A stretch of 64,000 nt of DNA, from the NCBI GenBank assembly GCA_032718475.1, contig JAUCBJ010008403.1:1-64000 (forward strand). The letters are read 5' to 3'. The notes under the pieces are model-generated. The model saw only the letters and a list, made by a program, of their open reading frames with translations. It made no database searches and was not told the origin of the DNA. The stretch comes from Nemertoderma westbladi (Eukaryota; Xenacoelomorpha; Nemertodermatida; Nemertodermatidae). The translations under genes and the position numbers were made by a program. Shown in pieces: positions 1 through 10,193 of this stretch. Position 1 is the stretch's first letter, and every line of letters starts with the position of its first letter.

Positions 1-87
1 TACCTAGCAACGCTATCAGCTGGTTTCAAAATAGAGGTTCAAAAACTAGAGGAACTATTTCAGGAGCCCTTAAAACAACTATAAACA
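1..87 (+). CDS. possible C-terminal end of an unidentified ORF or exon
   Basis: Frame 1 is open from the window edge to a TAA at 85-87 and encodes 28 residues that read like coding sequence (a short amphipathic stretch, KLEELFQEPLKQL). The upstream part lies outside the window, so neither a start nor a splice site can be judged. I recognise no family and see no clear polyadenylation signal after the stop. Chance openness over 28 codons is quite possible in a sequence of this composition. Confidence 0.18.
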
Positions 88-190
88 CTATTTCATGATT
101 GAATTTAATGGAGTTATCAAGATGAAGTTAACCCTACAGTAACAGTACTCAGACACCGGTCAGCCATTACATTACATTACCACTCAGATT

Positions 191-1252
191 TGGTGTGCGG
201 ACACTTCCCCCCGGACACTTCCCCCCCGGACAGTTCCCCCCCGTTCAAGTAGGACACTTCCCCCCGGACACTTCCCCCCAGACACCCCCCCCCCCCCCCC
301 GACTGTTCTTAACTTTGCACATTATTATTTTTCATTTTGTAAGGTAAACGGACCGCTTGTATCCAGACAAGTTGTATCCAATTTTCCTTTCGTAGCTCAG
401 AAAGTGATCTTTTGCATCCCGATTTTACATTTTATATCCAAGTTTTATTTATGGGTTTTATCAATGCAATTACATTGTATTGTTTTCTAATCTTTAAACA
501 ATTAATTAGATGACCTATAAATTCCATCCCCCGAATGATATACTGTTTTTATTAACTATAGAATTATAATAATTAATTGTTTTAATTATAGGTATTATTA
601 CTCTTCTTCAAATTGTAGCAGATGTGGATGAATATTATTATTGCAATCAAAACTATACCTCTCCAGGGTAAAATCGACATGCATCGACCTGTATTTTGTG
701 TTCAGCATTACATATTGAAAATTAATTAAATTTCCTGGTTACTTGCAATATTTTTAATTGGATTTTGTTGAATTATATAATATTGTAGTAATTTATATAT
801 TAATTTGGTTAACATTCAATACAGCTCTTACTTTAGGCTTAGTCAATTTATTATCTGATGTTACAAAATGAATTGATTATTTCAAAATGGTCTTAAAGTC
901 TTCCACCACGGGCACACAGGGAAATGCCGGGGTTTAGGGGCGCAGCCCCCAACGAAAGAAGAGGGGGTTTACAATAAAAAGAATAACAGACAAAATTTGA
1001 CTATAAAAATGTTTCTTTTATAATTTTGAAAAACCTTGACTAGATACTTGTCCTGTAACCATCTTTAACTTTTGTTAATTGCTTTGGTGCACCCAGATTA
1101 ATTTTAACACTTTAACTGAGGGGGAAGTGTCCGGGGGGGAAGTGTCCTACTTGGACGGGGGGAAGTGTCCGGGGGGGAAGTGTCCGGGGGGAAGTGTCCT
1201 ACTTGGGCGGGGGGGGGGGGGGGGTGTCCGGGGGGGGAAGTGTCCTAGATCC
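191..1252. mobile_element. fold-back (inverted-repeat) element with GGACACTTCCCCC arms
   Basis: The left arm (199-300) consists of tandem GGACACTTCCCCC-type units, and the right arm (1120-1245) is the same motif in inverse orientation. Both arms include the linker (C)AAGTAGGACACTTCC. The 8-mer CTCAGATT occurs at 183-190 and again at 1253-1260, directly outside the arms, as expected for an 8-bp target duplication. The interior (about 800 bp) is AT-rich apart from one GC-rich patch near 925-970 and has no convincing ORF. Short translations across the G-runs are artefacts. This looks like a non-autonomous fold-back DNA element; the 8-bp duplication would suit a hAT-type or fold-back transposase, which is inference. 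Confidence 0.55.
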
Positions 1253-1260
1253 CTCAGATT

Positions 1261-1929
1261 CACTTCCATTTTATTAATACAGCAACTACCTGCAGCACTA
1301 CAGAAACCCTTTCCTTGGTTCGATTTCATTGTATTAAAACGATGCATAATCGTCTGTACTTGAATACTGTATATTGTATTGTGAATTGGAAATTAAAGTT
1401 ACCTTTCTCTGCAAGTTATGTGTAATATTCTTAATTCAAAAACTTAAATACTAGCGGTAATATTGTTAACTCCCTCTAGCGGCCGATATTGATGTTGTGG
1501 GTCTGTGACCCTCTGTCACACTATATTAAATGTCAATGTTTACCAACTACCTAATAATTAATTGAGAACTACCCATGTCACTCAAATTAAATTCCATGAA
1601 GTGGTTCAAGTGTTATTAATCCTGGACAAATTGATATTTAGCGCCTCCTAGCGGCGGACCCTGTAAATGCACGACGCTAGCACGATGCAAACTCGGTTTA
1701 ATTACTTTGGGGACCGTCTTTTATATACCGGTATATATATACTGTATATATATAATTTATACTGATATATATATAGCAATTGAGGGAAAGGAACAGGTTA
1801 CAGAGGCAGGCTTTTCTAACCATTGGTACCCGTATTCTAAGCTCTGAAGCTGGCGAACTTTCTTGGCTCGCCCCACAGTCTTTGTCAATTTAACCACTGA
1901 TTGTCAGTTCTGTCACAGGCCCTGTGTTA
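1261..1929. other. non-coding stretch, no gene seen
   Basis: AT-rich sequence with a TATATA-rich patch at 1725-1770. I see no ORF, RNA gene or repeat boundary that I can support. Confidence 0.5.
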
Positions 1930-2790
1930 CCAGATACTACTACTACGATAAGCATGCTGCATTGCAGCTGCATTATATACATGTTATATAATATATATTA
2001 AGATTGCTCTGCCACAAAATTACGCCACCACAACTCCCTATCACCCATGACATTTGCTAGATCATCCGCATCTTCAAGGCCAGTGTCCTTTAAGATGCGT
2101 CTCAAGAAAGTCATTGTCTGTCCACTATGCTTATTCGCTCCATGAGGCCGCCAAAGCACAAGATTATCTTTAAAACCAATCAGGAAATAGTGATAAACAA
2201 AATGTTATAGATTTATGAGTTTATTATATTAATTTATACATAAAGTTCTGGAACATTTTATTTATGTATGAAATAGCTACCGGTGTGCAATAGAGATATT
2301 GAATTAAGGGAAAGGAATGGGTCACATGTAACCAAAACAATAATGGAGTCAATAGCACTGGTACATTATAATTTTTGCTGGTAATCAATCATATGTTATT
2401 TGCGCGTGTTATTGGCTGCATCCAGGTCATATAACAGGCAGTAATCTGATAATCTGAAAGAGCTTATCTAAAGGAAGTTTGATGCCATTAACAATGCTGA
2501 TGAAAGCAGGCAATAAGCACAGGCACAGCAATACTACTACTACAGATCGTAGTAGTACGATCGGCATGCTGCATTGCAGCTGCATTATATATATTACATA
2601 TATAATAATAATGTTGTGCCGGCTAAAGACAAAATTGCGCCGCCACAACTCCCTATCACCCATGACGTTTGCTAGATCATCCGCATCTTCAAGGCCAGTG
2701 TCTTTTAAGATGCGTCTCAAGAAAGTTATGGGCTGTCCACCGTGCTTATTCGCCCCATGAGGGTGCCAAAGCACAAGATTATGCACTGGC
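1930..2790. repeat. two direct copies of a 240-260 bp unit, about 600 bp apart
   Basis: 1930-2170 and 2530-2790 share an ACTACTACTAC run, then GCATGCTGCATTGCAGCTGC, a TATA-rich patch and the LINE tail described above, in the same order and orientation. They are either two independent insertions of the same truncated LINE or a local duplication. The copies differ at many sites, so the event is not recent. Confidence 0.6.
1990..2165 (-). pseudogene. RTE-like LINE, C-terminal tail fragment (copy 1)
   Basis: The minus strand encodes about 55 residues of the tail found after the reverse transcriptase in RTE-like non-LTR retrotransposons: LVLWRPHGANKH, then a TFLRRILKDTGLEDADDL block, then MGDRELWWRNFV. 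The same block recurs about 600 bp downstream (2615-2925). No reverse transcriptase core is present, so this is a 5'-truncated or decayed copy. The family call rests on the LVLW.P.G / DTGL / DR..WR pattern; the exact clade is not certain. Confidence 0.6.
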
Positions 2791-2925
2791 TGGTCCTCAC
2801 GGCGAAAGCAATGTCCTGCAAAGCGTAGGCGGCTCCGTTCAAGTGTCAAGCTAAGTGGAACCAATGAGACACATCCAATGTTATATAGTGTCTGGTTGTA
2901 GATGCGTTCATTGTACTTGACACAC
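2615..2925 (-). pseudogene. RTE-like LINE, C-terminal tail fragment (copy 2)
   Basis: A longer version of the same LINE tail, within an open frame at 2427-3056. In order it has NERIYNQTLYN, then RLRFAGHCFRRED (the RL+.AGH..R pattern of RTE-type tails), LVLWHPHGANKHGG, the DTGL block and MGDRELWRRNFVFSR. Residues encoded on either side of this block in the open frame do not resemble the family and are probably chance extension. No reverse transcriptase core or catalytic YADD is present. Confidence 0.62.
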
Positions 2926-3059
2926 AATGAACCCGGCGCAGCATTCTTGTGAAAGTGCCATCCAAAGATAATTGGACCGTAAGTAATTATTAATAATTGA
3001 ATCTGTGAAATGCAAAAGGGCGTAAGTCCGTTTTTGAGGTTTCGAGTTGAATACATTTT

Positions 3060-4440
3060 CTAGGGTAAAAAACCTTTGATTGGTCGCGCCATCTAAGCCG
3101 TATCTCTGTTTATTAACGAGATAATTTCATGTAAAACTAAAGGTGGTTTTGATTTCAGTGGAAAAATGGTGTAACTACCAAAGATATACCCTTTTGCATC
3201 CCACCACTTAAAAATTAACCTCATTTTTACACCACTTTATAAATATTGGTTGATGACTCACTCATATTATATGCTAAAAGTTACCTCATTCTTTGATTTG
3301 CTGGACATTTAGTGAGAAATGTGGCGGGAATTCAAAAAGCAGTTTAATCAAGCATGCCCAAACAACATGTGAATACAGGATTAGCCAGCCATAGTCATTT
3401 TGCAGTTTGCAGTTTGCACTAGGCTTACTACATAGGTTACATATTCAGTGGTATTATTACATAAGATATGCTTTTAGGGATTTTAGCGTTTTTAGGATTT
3501 AGATCGAATCTATAACCTGTATTTTTGGTGAAAACCTGGTATTCTTCACACGGGCCTTTTATAGATTATTTTATACATACAGTACAATTAACCAGTTATC
3601 TTCTTAGAAATACCCTACACGATAGCCTATGGTACTGTATGTTTGTTATATGAGGTTGTCAGATTGTTTGAACTGAAAGTTGTACAGTAGGCCTACAATC
3701 CAACTCGATTTTTAAGCTGCTAGGTGACTCAAGTTGTTTGCTATATCCAGATATCGGGTAACGGTGTGACAGTCAATGTCAACCTCACAGTAGTGTCGTC
3801 AGCTACCCGGTATCATGTAATACCATAGGGCTGCTAATGATAGTTTTTCTGCCTCTATGCTAATACAGTAGAAGGACGTTATTTGTAAATACTTCTTGCT
3901 GTAAATTTCAGTCACTTTTTCTTTGAAATTGTGAGATTTAAAATCACCTTTAAATTTTGCTCTATAAGAAATATACTAAAAAAATCTGAAATGATTACCC
4001 GTTTAAATTTTTGTAAAATACTAGATTTTCACCTGTGGTTAAATCAGTATTATTCTTCAACCTATTTTAACTTTCTACACAAAGACCTCCTCATATTTTT
4101 ATATCTAGTTTTCAAATAAAGTCAATTTAATGAGTATAATGTTAATTTAGAGGCTTACAAGTTTTATGCAAATTTCCAAAGAATATGAATTTATATAAAA
4201 AAAAAATACATGCAAAATAGAAAGGTCTAAACTGTTGTAACCCCTTCAGGCATAAATAAACTATTTCTTGGCAGTTATTGCAAATGAGGTGTATCTTTTT
4301 ATAGAGGCAAAAAAAGGTGTACCTTTTTTTTTACTTTTAAAATTTTTTCACAATAATAATGGTGGAAAGCTATTATTGCACTTAAAAAACCCCCAAAAGC
4401 AAAAATATCTAATTTTATGTCAACATTTTATTGATGTAAT
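3060..4440. other. non-coding stretch, no gene seen
   Basis: AT-rich DNA with A/T homopolymer runs near 4198, 4309 and 4325. Short ORFs here (for example 3931-4119) have low-complexity composition and no recognisable motif. Confidence 0.5.
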
Positions 4441-4447
4441 TTAAAAG

Positions 4448-6187
4448 GAAACAATATTCCCAAATTGGAACACTTTAATAAAATAACAATGGATGAGGCA
4501 GAAAAGCTAATAAAGAACTCAAAATCTAAATCTAGTACCATGGATCCGATTCCCACGCAATTAGTAAAACATTCAATAAAATTGTTGCTACCAGTGATTA
4601 TGTTAATTATTAATTTATCAATTACAACTGCTACTGTGCCGACTCTATTCAAGGAAGCTGTGTTAACACCAGTCATAAAGAAAGCACGATTAAACCCTGA
4701 GATACTTAGGAACTTTAGGCCGGTGTCTAATCTGATATATTTAGCAAAGTTAACAGAAAGGGTGATTGCAAACCAGCTGATGACTCATATGAACATAAAT
4801 AAATTGTATGAACCTTTACAGAGCGCGTACAGACCCTTACACGGAACGGAGACCGCGTTGCTTAAGGTAAGCGACGACATATTACGCAAAATCGATTCGG
4901 GATCGGGAGTACTTCTCGTCTTATTAGACCTTAGTGCTGCCTTCGACACGGTCGACCACGTTAAACTGTTGGACACTCTAGATCGAGAAATCGGGGTTGA
5001 GGGAATCGCCCTGGACTGGTTCAGATCGTACTTGTCGAATAGGTCACAACAGGTTCGCATTAATGCAAAATATTCGAACCGGTTGGATTTGCTGTACGGG
5101 CTGCCACAAGGATCGGTACTTGGGCCTATATTATTTTCGATATACACTCGTTCGCTTTCAAATGTTATTCGCAACCACGGCCTCTCGTATCATTTGTACG
5201 CGGACGATACACAGCTATACATTAGTTTTAAACCTATTAATTCGTCCGTCGCTGTTGAGGTGACTGAACGTTGCGTGGCCGATGTAAAGAAGTGGATGGA
5301 AGATAATTTATTGAAAATGAACTCAGATAAAACGGAGATTATCCTTCTGCAGTCCCGTTTCGGTAAACAACTAACGCCCCCTAACATACAAATAGGGGAT
5401 GACCTGATCAGCTGCAGCGACAAGGCACGTAATATAGGTTTCATCGTGGATTCAAATCTGACATACAGCAATCAAATAAGTACAACGGTCCGAGATGCAT
5501 TTCTTCATCTTCGAAGTTTGGCTAAAATTAAACGGTACCTCAGCAGACATGACCTTGAAATCTTAATTCACGCCTTTGTCACAAACAAACTCGACAGCAA
5601 CAACTCATTATATTATGGATTACCCTCGAAGTCAATCAAAAAATTACAATATGTACAGAATTCCGCAGCGCGACTGCTAGAGGGCGTTAAGAAACAAGAG
5701 CACATCACTCCAGTCCTTAAACGTTTGCATTGGTTACCTGTAAATTTACGGATCAAATTTAAAATAGCTTTGTTGACATTCAAGTGTTTACATGGTGCTG
5801 CTCCTGCCTACTTGACCCATTTAATAACTCCCTATGTACCTCCACGACAATTACGGTCTGCTGATAAGGGACTTCTATTTGTACCGCAGTTTTACTTGCA
5901 TAATTACGGGAGACGGGCGTTCTCAATTGCGGCACCAACAATCTGGAACTCCCTCCCGCAAGAAGTTAGAGATGCCACGACGCTGACTCTGTTTAAATCG
6001 CGACTCAAAACTCACCTGTACAAAGAGGAATATTGCTGATTTTTATTTAATATTGTTCAAACTTTTTAGTTATTAATTAATTCTCTGTACGTAGCCTTTT
6101 TAGTTGGTTTCAAATAGTTTTTAAGCGCCTTGAAATATGTTCAGAAAGGCGCTATATAAATATATATTATTATTATTATTATTATTA
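4448..6187 (+). mobile_element. 5'-truncated L2/CR1-like LINE
   Basis: The insertion holds the reverse transcriptase half of ORF2 of a non-LTR retrotransposon, a 3' UTR of about 150 bp and an (ATT)n tail. GGCGCTATATAAATATATA followed by ATT repeats is the usual 3' end of L2/CR1-type elements. The endonuclease domain and ORF1 are absent, as in ordinary 5' truncation during target-primed reverse transcription. The 7-mer TTAAAAG occurs at 4441-4447 and at 6185-6191 and could be the target duplication, but it is AT-rich and short. Confidence 0.8.
4465..6039 (+). CDS. non-LTR reverse transcriptase, partial ORF2 (L2/CR1-like)
   Basis: 524 codons open to a TGA. The ATG used is simply the first in the truncated frame; homology starts slightly upstream, so this is not an authentic start. 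Visible reverse transcriptase blocks are: NFRPVSNL (about 93-100), LQSAYRPLHGTETALLK (about 118-134), LVLLDLSAAFDTVDH (about 150-164, with the first catalytic Asp), YGLPQGSVLGPILFSIYT (about 212-229), HLYADDTQLY (about 243-252, YADD catalytic pair) and a thumb with WMEDNLLKMNSDKTE. After this comes the family's C-terminal region, with RLHWLPV, LTFKCLHG, APTIWNSLP and FKSRLKTHLY. The protein copies element RNA at nicked genomic DNA. No internal stop or frameshift is seen in the surviving part, so the copy is relatively young, but without its endonuclease it cannot move by itself. Confidence 0.85.
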   Translation: MEHFNKITMDEAEKLIKNSKSKSSTMDPIPTQLVKHSIKLLLPVIMLIINLSITTATVPTLFKEAVLTPVIKKARLNPEILRNFRPVSNLIYLAKLTERVIANQLMTHMNINKLYEPLQSAYRPLHGTETALLKVSDDILRKIDSGSGVLLVLLDLSAAFDTVDHVKLLDTLDREIGVEGIALDWFRSYLSNRSQQVRINAKYSNRLDLLYGLPQGSVLGPILFSIYTRSLSNVIRNHGLSYHLYADDTQLYISFKPINSSVAVEVTERCVADVKKWMEDNLLKMNSDKTEIILLQSRFGKQLTPPNIQIGDDLISCSDKARNIGFIVDSNLTYSNQISTTVRDAFLHLRSLAKIKRYLSRHDLEILIHAFVTNKLDSNNSLYYGLPSKSIKKLQYVQNSAARLLEGVKKQEHITPVLKRLHWLPVNLRIKFKIALLTFKCLHGAAPAYLTHLITPYVPPRQLRSADKGLLFVPQFYLHNYGRRAFSIAAPTIWNSLPQEVRDATTLTLFKSRLKTHLYKEEYC

Positions 6188-7006
6188 AAAGCTTTTGGAA
6201 TAATTAAGTTTTTTAAATTTTTCTCATTTGTGCATTTTGGTAGTTACACCCTTTTGCAAAACCAAGCGCTTCAATTACTTAGGTAATTATTGGACTCTCA
6301 TATAAGAGTATATCTAAGTTACCAGAAAAAAATCAGCATTGAGTTTTTAACATGAGATCCTCTTAGAACCAACTGCGATGTTTAATTTATTAGTTGTAAC
6401 AGAAGCGGGAAATTCAAATAATATTAATAATGTCTGGGGGTTGTGAACAATCTACTACACATAGACACGCGTCAAAAGGGATGGAATTGGGTTTCTTTTA
6501 TTTTTTTATTAAATCGATAATTATGTTGCATTACGTAAAATACCAGCTACAATTGTAACATATTTGTTGCGTTTTGAAATAAAGTTTGTAGTAGATTAAA
6601 TTATTACAGGTTATTTATTTTGAGCGAAACATGAATCCAATCAGCATATGATTACTACATACAAATATAGTTTCGTTATGTTGGCCTTCTCAGTAAGGTA
6701 AGTATTTCCGCTTCTACGTATTGTTGCAATTTCAGTAACAAGTTAGGTAACTTTTATCCTCATTTCAATAAATACTGTACTTTGAAATGGTCTAGTAACG
6801 TTACACTACGTAAAATACCATCTAAAATTTTCACAGGTTTGTTGCGGTTTGAAATAAAGTTTGTAGTAGATTAAATTATTACAGGTTATTTATCTTGAGC
6901 GAAACATGAATCCAATCAGCATATGATTACTACATACAAATATAGTTTCGTTATCTTGGCCTTCTCAGTAAGGTAAGTATTTCCGCTTCTACGTATTGTT
7001 TCAATT

Positions 7007-7300
7007 TCAGGTAACTTTTATCCTCATATGAATTATTTGAATTGATCCTATTTTCACTCCATTTAAGGGTTTCCAATAAGTTTAAACCGTCAAGTAATCG
7101 GATTTTGTTCTGTCGCCTTTCGTATGTAATAAAAACCAATCCAAAACTCTTTTATTGGTGTTCCGAATCCCTCACCTCAATAATTCTTATCATGGTGCAT
7201 TCGAATGATAGTTAACCATAAATTCGTTTCATTATTAACAGTTATTCCGCCTGCCACAATGTTACAAATATCTTTAATTTTGTAATATTCCCAAGTTTCA
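7007..7300 (-). pseudogene. degenerate fibrinogen-related domain (FReD) copy
   Basis: Read on the minus strand with frame changes, this stretch shows GEGFGTPIKEFWIGF, which resembles the GFG....EFWLG core of FReD proteins, and near its end IQIIHMRIKVT followed by TGA at 7007-7009. The last seven residues match the terminal MRIKVT of the neighbouring exon at 7973-8202. Internal stops (a TGA just before GEGFG and others) and frame shifts mean it cannot encode a working domain. It is probably the FReD part of a tandem duplicate of the gene whose last exon lies upstream. Confidence 0.45.
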
Positions 7301-7312
7301 ATTCCCGTTACA

Positions 7313-7597
7313 TTATGACTTGCATTTATCATATAAACTGTTTTCCTTCTCAAGTTGATCTTTATTTATTTCAAGTACAACTTGAAGGTTCAACTCGTCA
7401 ATTAATATTTCGTTATAATCAGCAATCCTTTCGTCTAATAGATTGTGAACTTTCTCGTGCTTGTACACTATTTTATCTCTAATTGTAATATAATTAATTA
7501 GTTCTTTACAAGTTCTTGTGAAGTAGGCTCCCGTGTTGCTTTTAAAATTTGAAAGTAATGGGTTCGATCCTGGTTCAGATGTTTTGGTTTAAAGTTT
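7313..7597 (-). pseudogene. coiled-coil exon-like stretch upstream of degenerate FReD
   Basis: About 90 codons are open on the minus strand without a clear ATG, ending in TAA at 7313-7315. The product has one Cys motif (RTCKEL) followed by a long charged heptad-like region (for example HNLLDERIADYNEIL and LEINKDQLEKENSLYDKC). FReD proteins such as ficolins, angiopoietin-likes and molluscan FREPs usually have a coiled coil N-terminal to the fibrinogen domain, and here the coiled-coil stretch lies just 5' of FReD remnants on the same strand. The pairing is inference; no splice sites were confirmed. Confidence 0.32.
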
Positions 7598-7972
7598 ATC
7601 CAGTTTCATTTACAGCCAGCTTTTAATTTCTTTTTATTTTACTTACGAGTGTCTTTACTGTTTACATATGAAAGTGTTTTGATGAATTTAGATGAATCTT
7701 AAGTTACCAGAAAAAAATCAGCATTGAGTTTTTAAAAGAGATCCTCTCCAAACAAAAATTGCGATGTTTAATTTATTAGTTGTTAAAGAAGCGAGAAATT
7801 CAAATGATGTAAGTAATGTCCGGGAATTGTTGCAATTATTTATTACGGTTTATTACGATTTATTACTGATTATTAAGGTATATGATTACTACAAATATTA
7901 GGTTTCGTTATTTATATCTACTCAGCATCAGCACGTATTTCTGCTTGATATTGTTTCAATCTCAGCCACTAG

Positions 7973-8202
7973 TTAGGTAACTTTTATCCTCATTTCTATG
8001 CTTTGCAATGGTCCTGTTTTCTCTCCATTTCGTTTCCAATATGTTTTACTCATCTGTCCAAATAAATACGCCCCTGGCTCGCAATAATCAGGATTTGTCC
8101 AATAATAGGAGTGCCACCACCCCTTAACCCCAGGGCAATATTTATCGCTATCCGCATTGAAATGAATCCAACCTTGGTTATCATTGAAGTAATACGTGTT
8201 AT
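7973..8202 (-). CDS. terminal exon of a fibrinogen-related (FReD) protein, partial gene
   Basis: An open 230-nt exon starts after an AG acceptor (minus strand ...TTATTATTAG at about 8203) and ends with TAA at 7973-7975, so the first codon is split across the intron. The 76 residues fit the C-terminal end of a fibrinogen domain: CPGVKGWWHSYYW (compare the family's C....GAWWY..C), a later Cys-Glu-Pro-Gly-Ala-Tyr-Leu in place of NLNG.YL, SKTYWK where WK normally occurs, and LQSIEMRIKVT matching the usual terminal EM+I. FReD proteins are typically secreted lectin-like or adhesion proteins. Upstream exons are not in the window: element 1 begins only 84 bp from the acceptor and pushes the rest of the intron at least 20 kb away. 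I cannot tell whether the gene still functions. The calcium/ligand-site residues lie in upstream exons. Confidence 0.55.
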
Positions 8203-8281
8203 CTAATAATAATAAAAATTTATATATGTATTAATTTGATTGTCAAGCAAGATGAGTAAAGGGCTACGATTTACTTCAACA

Positions 8282-8286
8282 CCAAA
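8282..8286. repeat. target-site duplication of element 1 (CCAAA), left copy
   Basis: CCAAA directly precedes the left LTR and recurs at 28529-28533 directly after the right LTR. The choice of LTR edge that produces this match also places the polypurine tract exactly next to the 3' LTR, as in element 2. Confidence 0.75.
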
Positions 8287-9376
8287 TGTCGAGGCATTTA
8301 AGACAAGATTAATTTTACAGTTCTCAATGGTAATATAAAGTTCGATCGCGTAACCCAATTTCGAAGTTCAAACACCCCACTAGACCTAGTCAGTCGTAAA
8401 GTACTAATTGCCTCGGTGTACCCACGAATCCGTGGGAGCACTTATACAACGGATCGTTACTTTGATACAATAGGTGGGACGTAAAGTACAGTAGATATTG
8501 ATGGCTGTAAACTGAAATTAGGGGGGGATATGTTGTAATATACGTGTAGACAGTTCCGTTTCACTACGTTGTATGCAAGTATTCGTAATTATGACTTATT
8601 ATGAATTAATAATGAAACATTTGTGAAAGGTCTAGGTATAGGGTAAGTATACTTATTACTCGTACTATTGAATCGATATTGCTATACATTGATCTTAAAT
8701 ATATTTGTTATGAATGCTTGTGTTCGTGTTGGTAAATAATATTACAGTGTTGGATGTCATACACACTCAATACGTTTGAACCGTTGTCGCCTGTAGGGCA
8801 ATACTCGAAGTTAGCAACTCACCTATTATGGTGGTAAATAAAACGAGATGTTTCCTTTAAACAATGTTAATACATAATGAGCAACAACGATAATAACAGC
8901 AATAATAACAATAAATCAATGTTAACTATGTAAGCATGTAAGATAAGCATGTAAAAGGGTAAGTAAGTGAAAGTAAGTGAAAGTAAGTGAAAGTAAGGTA
9001 ATAGTCTAGACCTCTTAGATCTTATGAGGTCTATTTAGGTGGTTTGAGGGTAATAATATAAAGGTTACGCCTACAAAATGAACTAAATCTAAACTATAAA
9101 TACAATTGTCACAGAAGGACGGCCACTGGTAGTAGTAGCCAATGAGGACCCACAAACATGAAAGCAACACTACTCGCTATCTGTAAGCTGAGTGCAGACT
9201 TTCTGAGCCGACCAATAGGAGAAATAGGCAGACTAAATACAAATATCAGATTTACCAGCACGAATAAGTAGTGGGGCTAGCCGTGTATCTGAATAGCTAT
9301 ATTGCTGTACACAACACATATTATACAGTAACACTAGCGTTACATAGATTTTGGGGCTTGTGGAGCTGCATCAAAA
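8287..9376 (-). repeat. 3' LTR of element 1
   Basis: 1090 bp, matching 27445-28528 almost base for base. The minus-strand reading starts TTTTGATGCAGC and ends CCTCGACA. The start lacks the usual TG, but the boundary is fixed by the target duplication and by GGGAACGG immediately upstream. It contains a small array of AAGTAAGTG-type units near 8964-8998. Confidence 0.9.
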
Positions 9377-10193
9377 CCGTTCCCTAAAATAACCGATAGG
9401 ACTACTACACAATTATTATCAATGTCTGAACGTGGGGCGAGACACAGTCAGCGAGCCTTAGAATGCAGTTCATATAGGGCAAGTGAAATGGGGCATGTCC
9501 ATCTGTCTGTCTGGTAAATGTTTGAACGCGAATTTCGTGGCATCGCTGATATAATCGCTCAATTTCAATTTGTATCTCATAACTGAGCCTCATGCTGCGC
9601 GAAGGCCCCACAAATGTGTACAATGCAGTAAGTACAAGCAATGGACGAATAGGCCAATATGAATATAAAACAAACAAGCAATTACTAGATTATCAATGCA
9701 GTTCTGTAGTTCGTACCGGCTGACCAGTTTGCAGGTATCAGTTGTCAGTACGAGTACACCCGTAGGCTGCTGCAGTAATGGACATACAAATACTGCTACT
9801 GCTCCTGCCAGCCTGCTGGTACGGTACCGGTACATATCTGCATATTGAGATACAAATCTACAACTACAAGACCAAGTCAAATAAAGTCTGACTGTCCTAA
9901 ATTAGGCCTAAATATTTTACAAACAGTTTGAAGGCCGGCATAAAACAAAGGTACTGGTACCAGTATTGCAGTCTTCAAATCAATGTTGTTACATCGTAGT
10001 TCAGTAGTTCGTAAGTACAGTATAGTAATATAAAATTTTAATTATTGCTCGCTTTTACACAGTTACAGAGGCATGCAAGTAGGACTGTCGGTAATTTTAT
10101 CAGCTCAGACAAGCTACACGAGCTGACGAGTCCAATATCGAATAGGCTTATTCTATTCCTGTATTCCTAGTTTGAAGTTACGCCTACTTCTTC
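9377..10193 (-). other. element 1 3' UTR with polypurine tract
   Basis: This holds 817 bp between the ORF2 stop and the 3' LTR. Next to the LTR the minus strand reads TTTTAGGGAACGG, matching TCTGGGAGCGG at the same place in elements 2 and 3, so this is the polypurine tract that primes plus-strand synthesis. The corresponding 3' UTR is only about 78 bp in elements 2 and 3, so about 740 bp here is extra. I see no ORF or repeat that explains it. Confidence 0.6.

Larger units (their letters stand above)
6314..7830. repeat. local repeat cluster: 275-bp tandem pair and 1.4-kb spaced pair
   Basis: A unit of about 160 bp beginning GAAATAAAGTTTGTAGTAG occurs at 6576 and again at 6851 (period 275) with only a few differences; a diverged third relative lies near 7875-7990. 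Separately, a 125-bp block beginning AAGTTACCAGAAAAAAATC occurs near 6314 and again near 7698. The repeats overlap the 3' ends of the FReD gene fragments below, so they are best explained by local duplication of that locus rather than by transposition. Confidence 0.6.

Noticed and set aside
1079-1363. Glycine/proline-rich ORFs across the G-runs on both strands
   Set aside because: Translations of the GGACACTTCCCCC array; composition is purely repeat-driven.
8964-8998. CRISPR-like or regulated repeat array (AAGTAAGTG units) in the element 1 LTR
   Set aside because: Simple tandem microsatellite without unique spacers, in a eukaryotic LTR.
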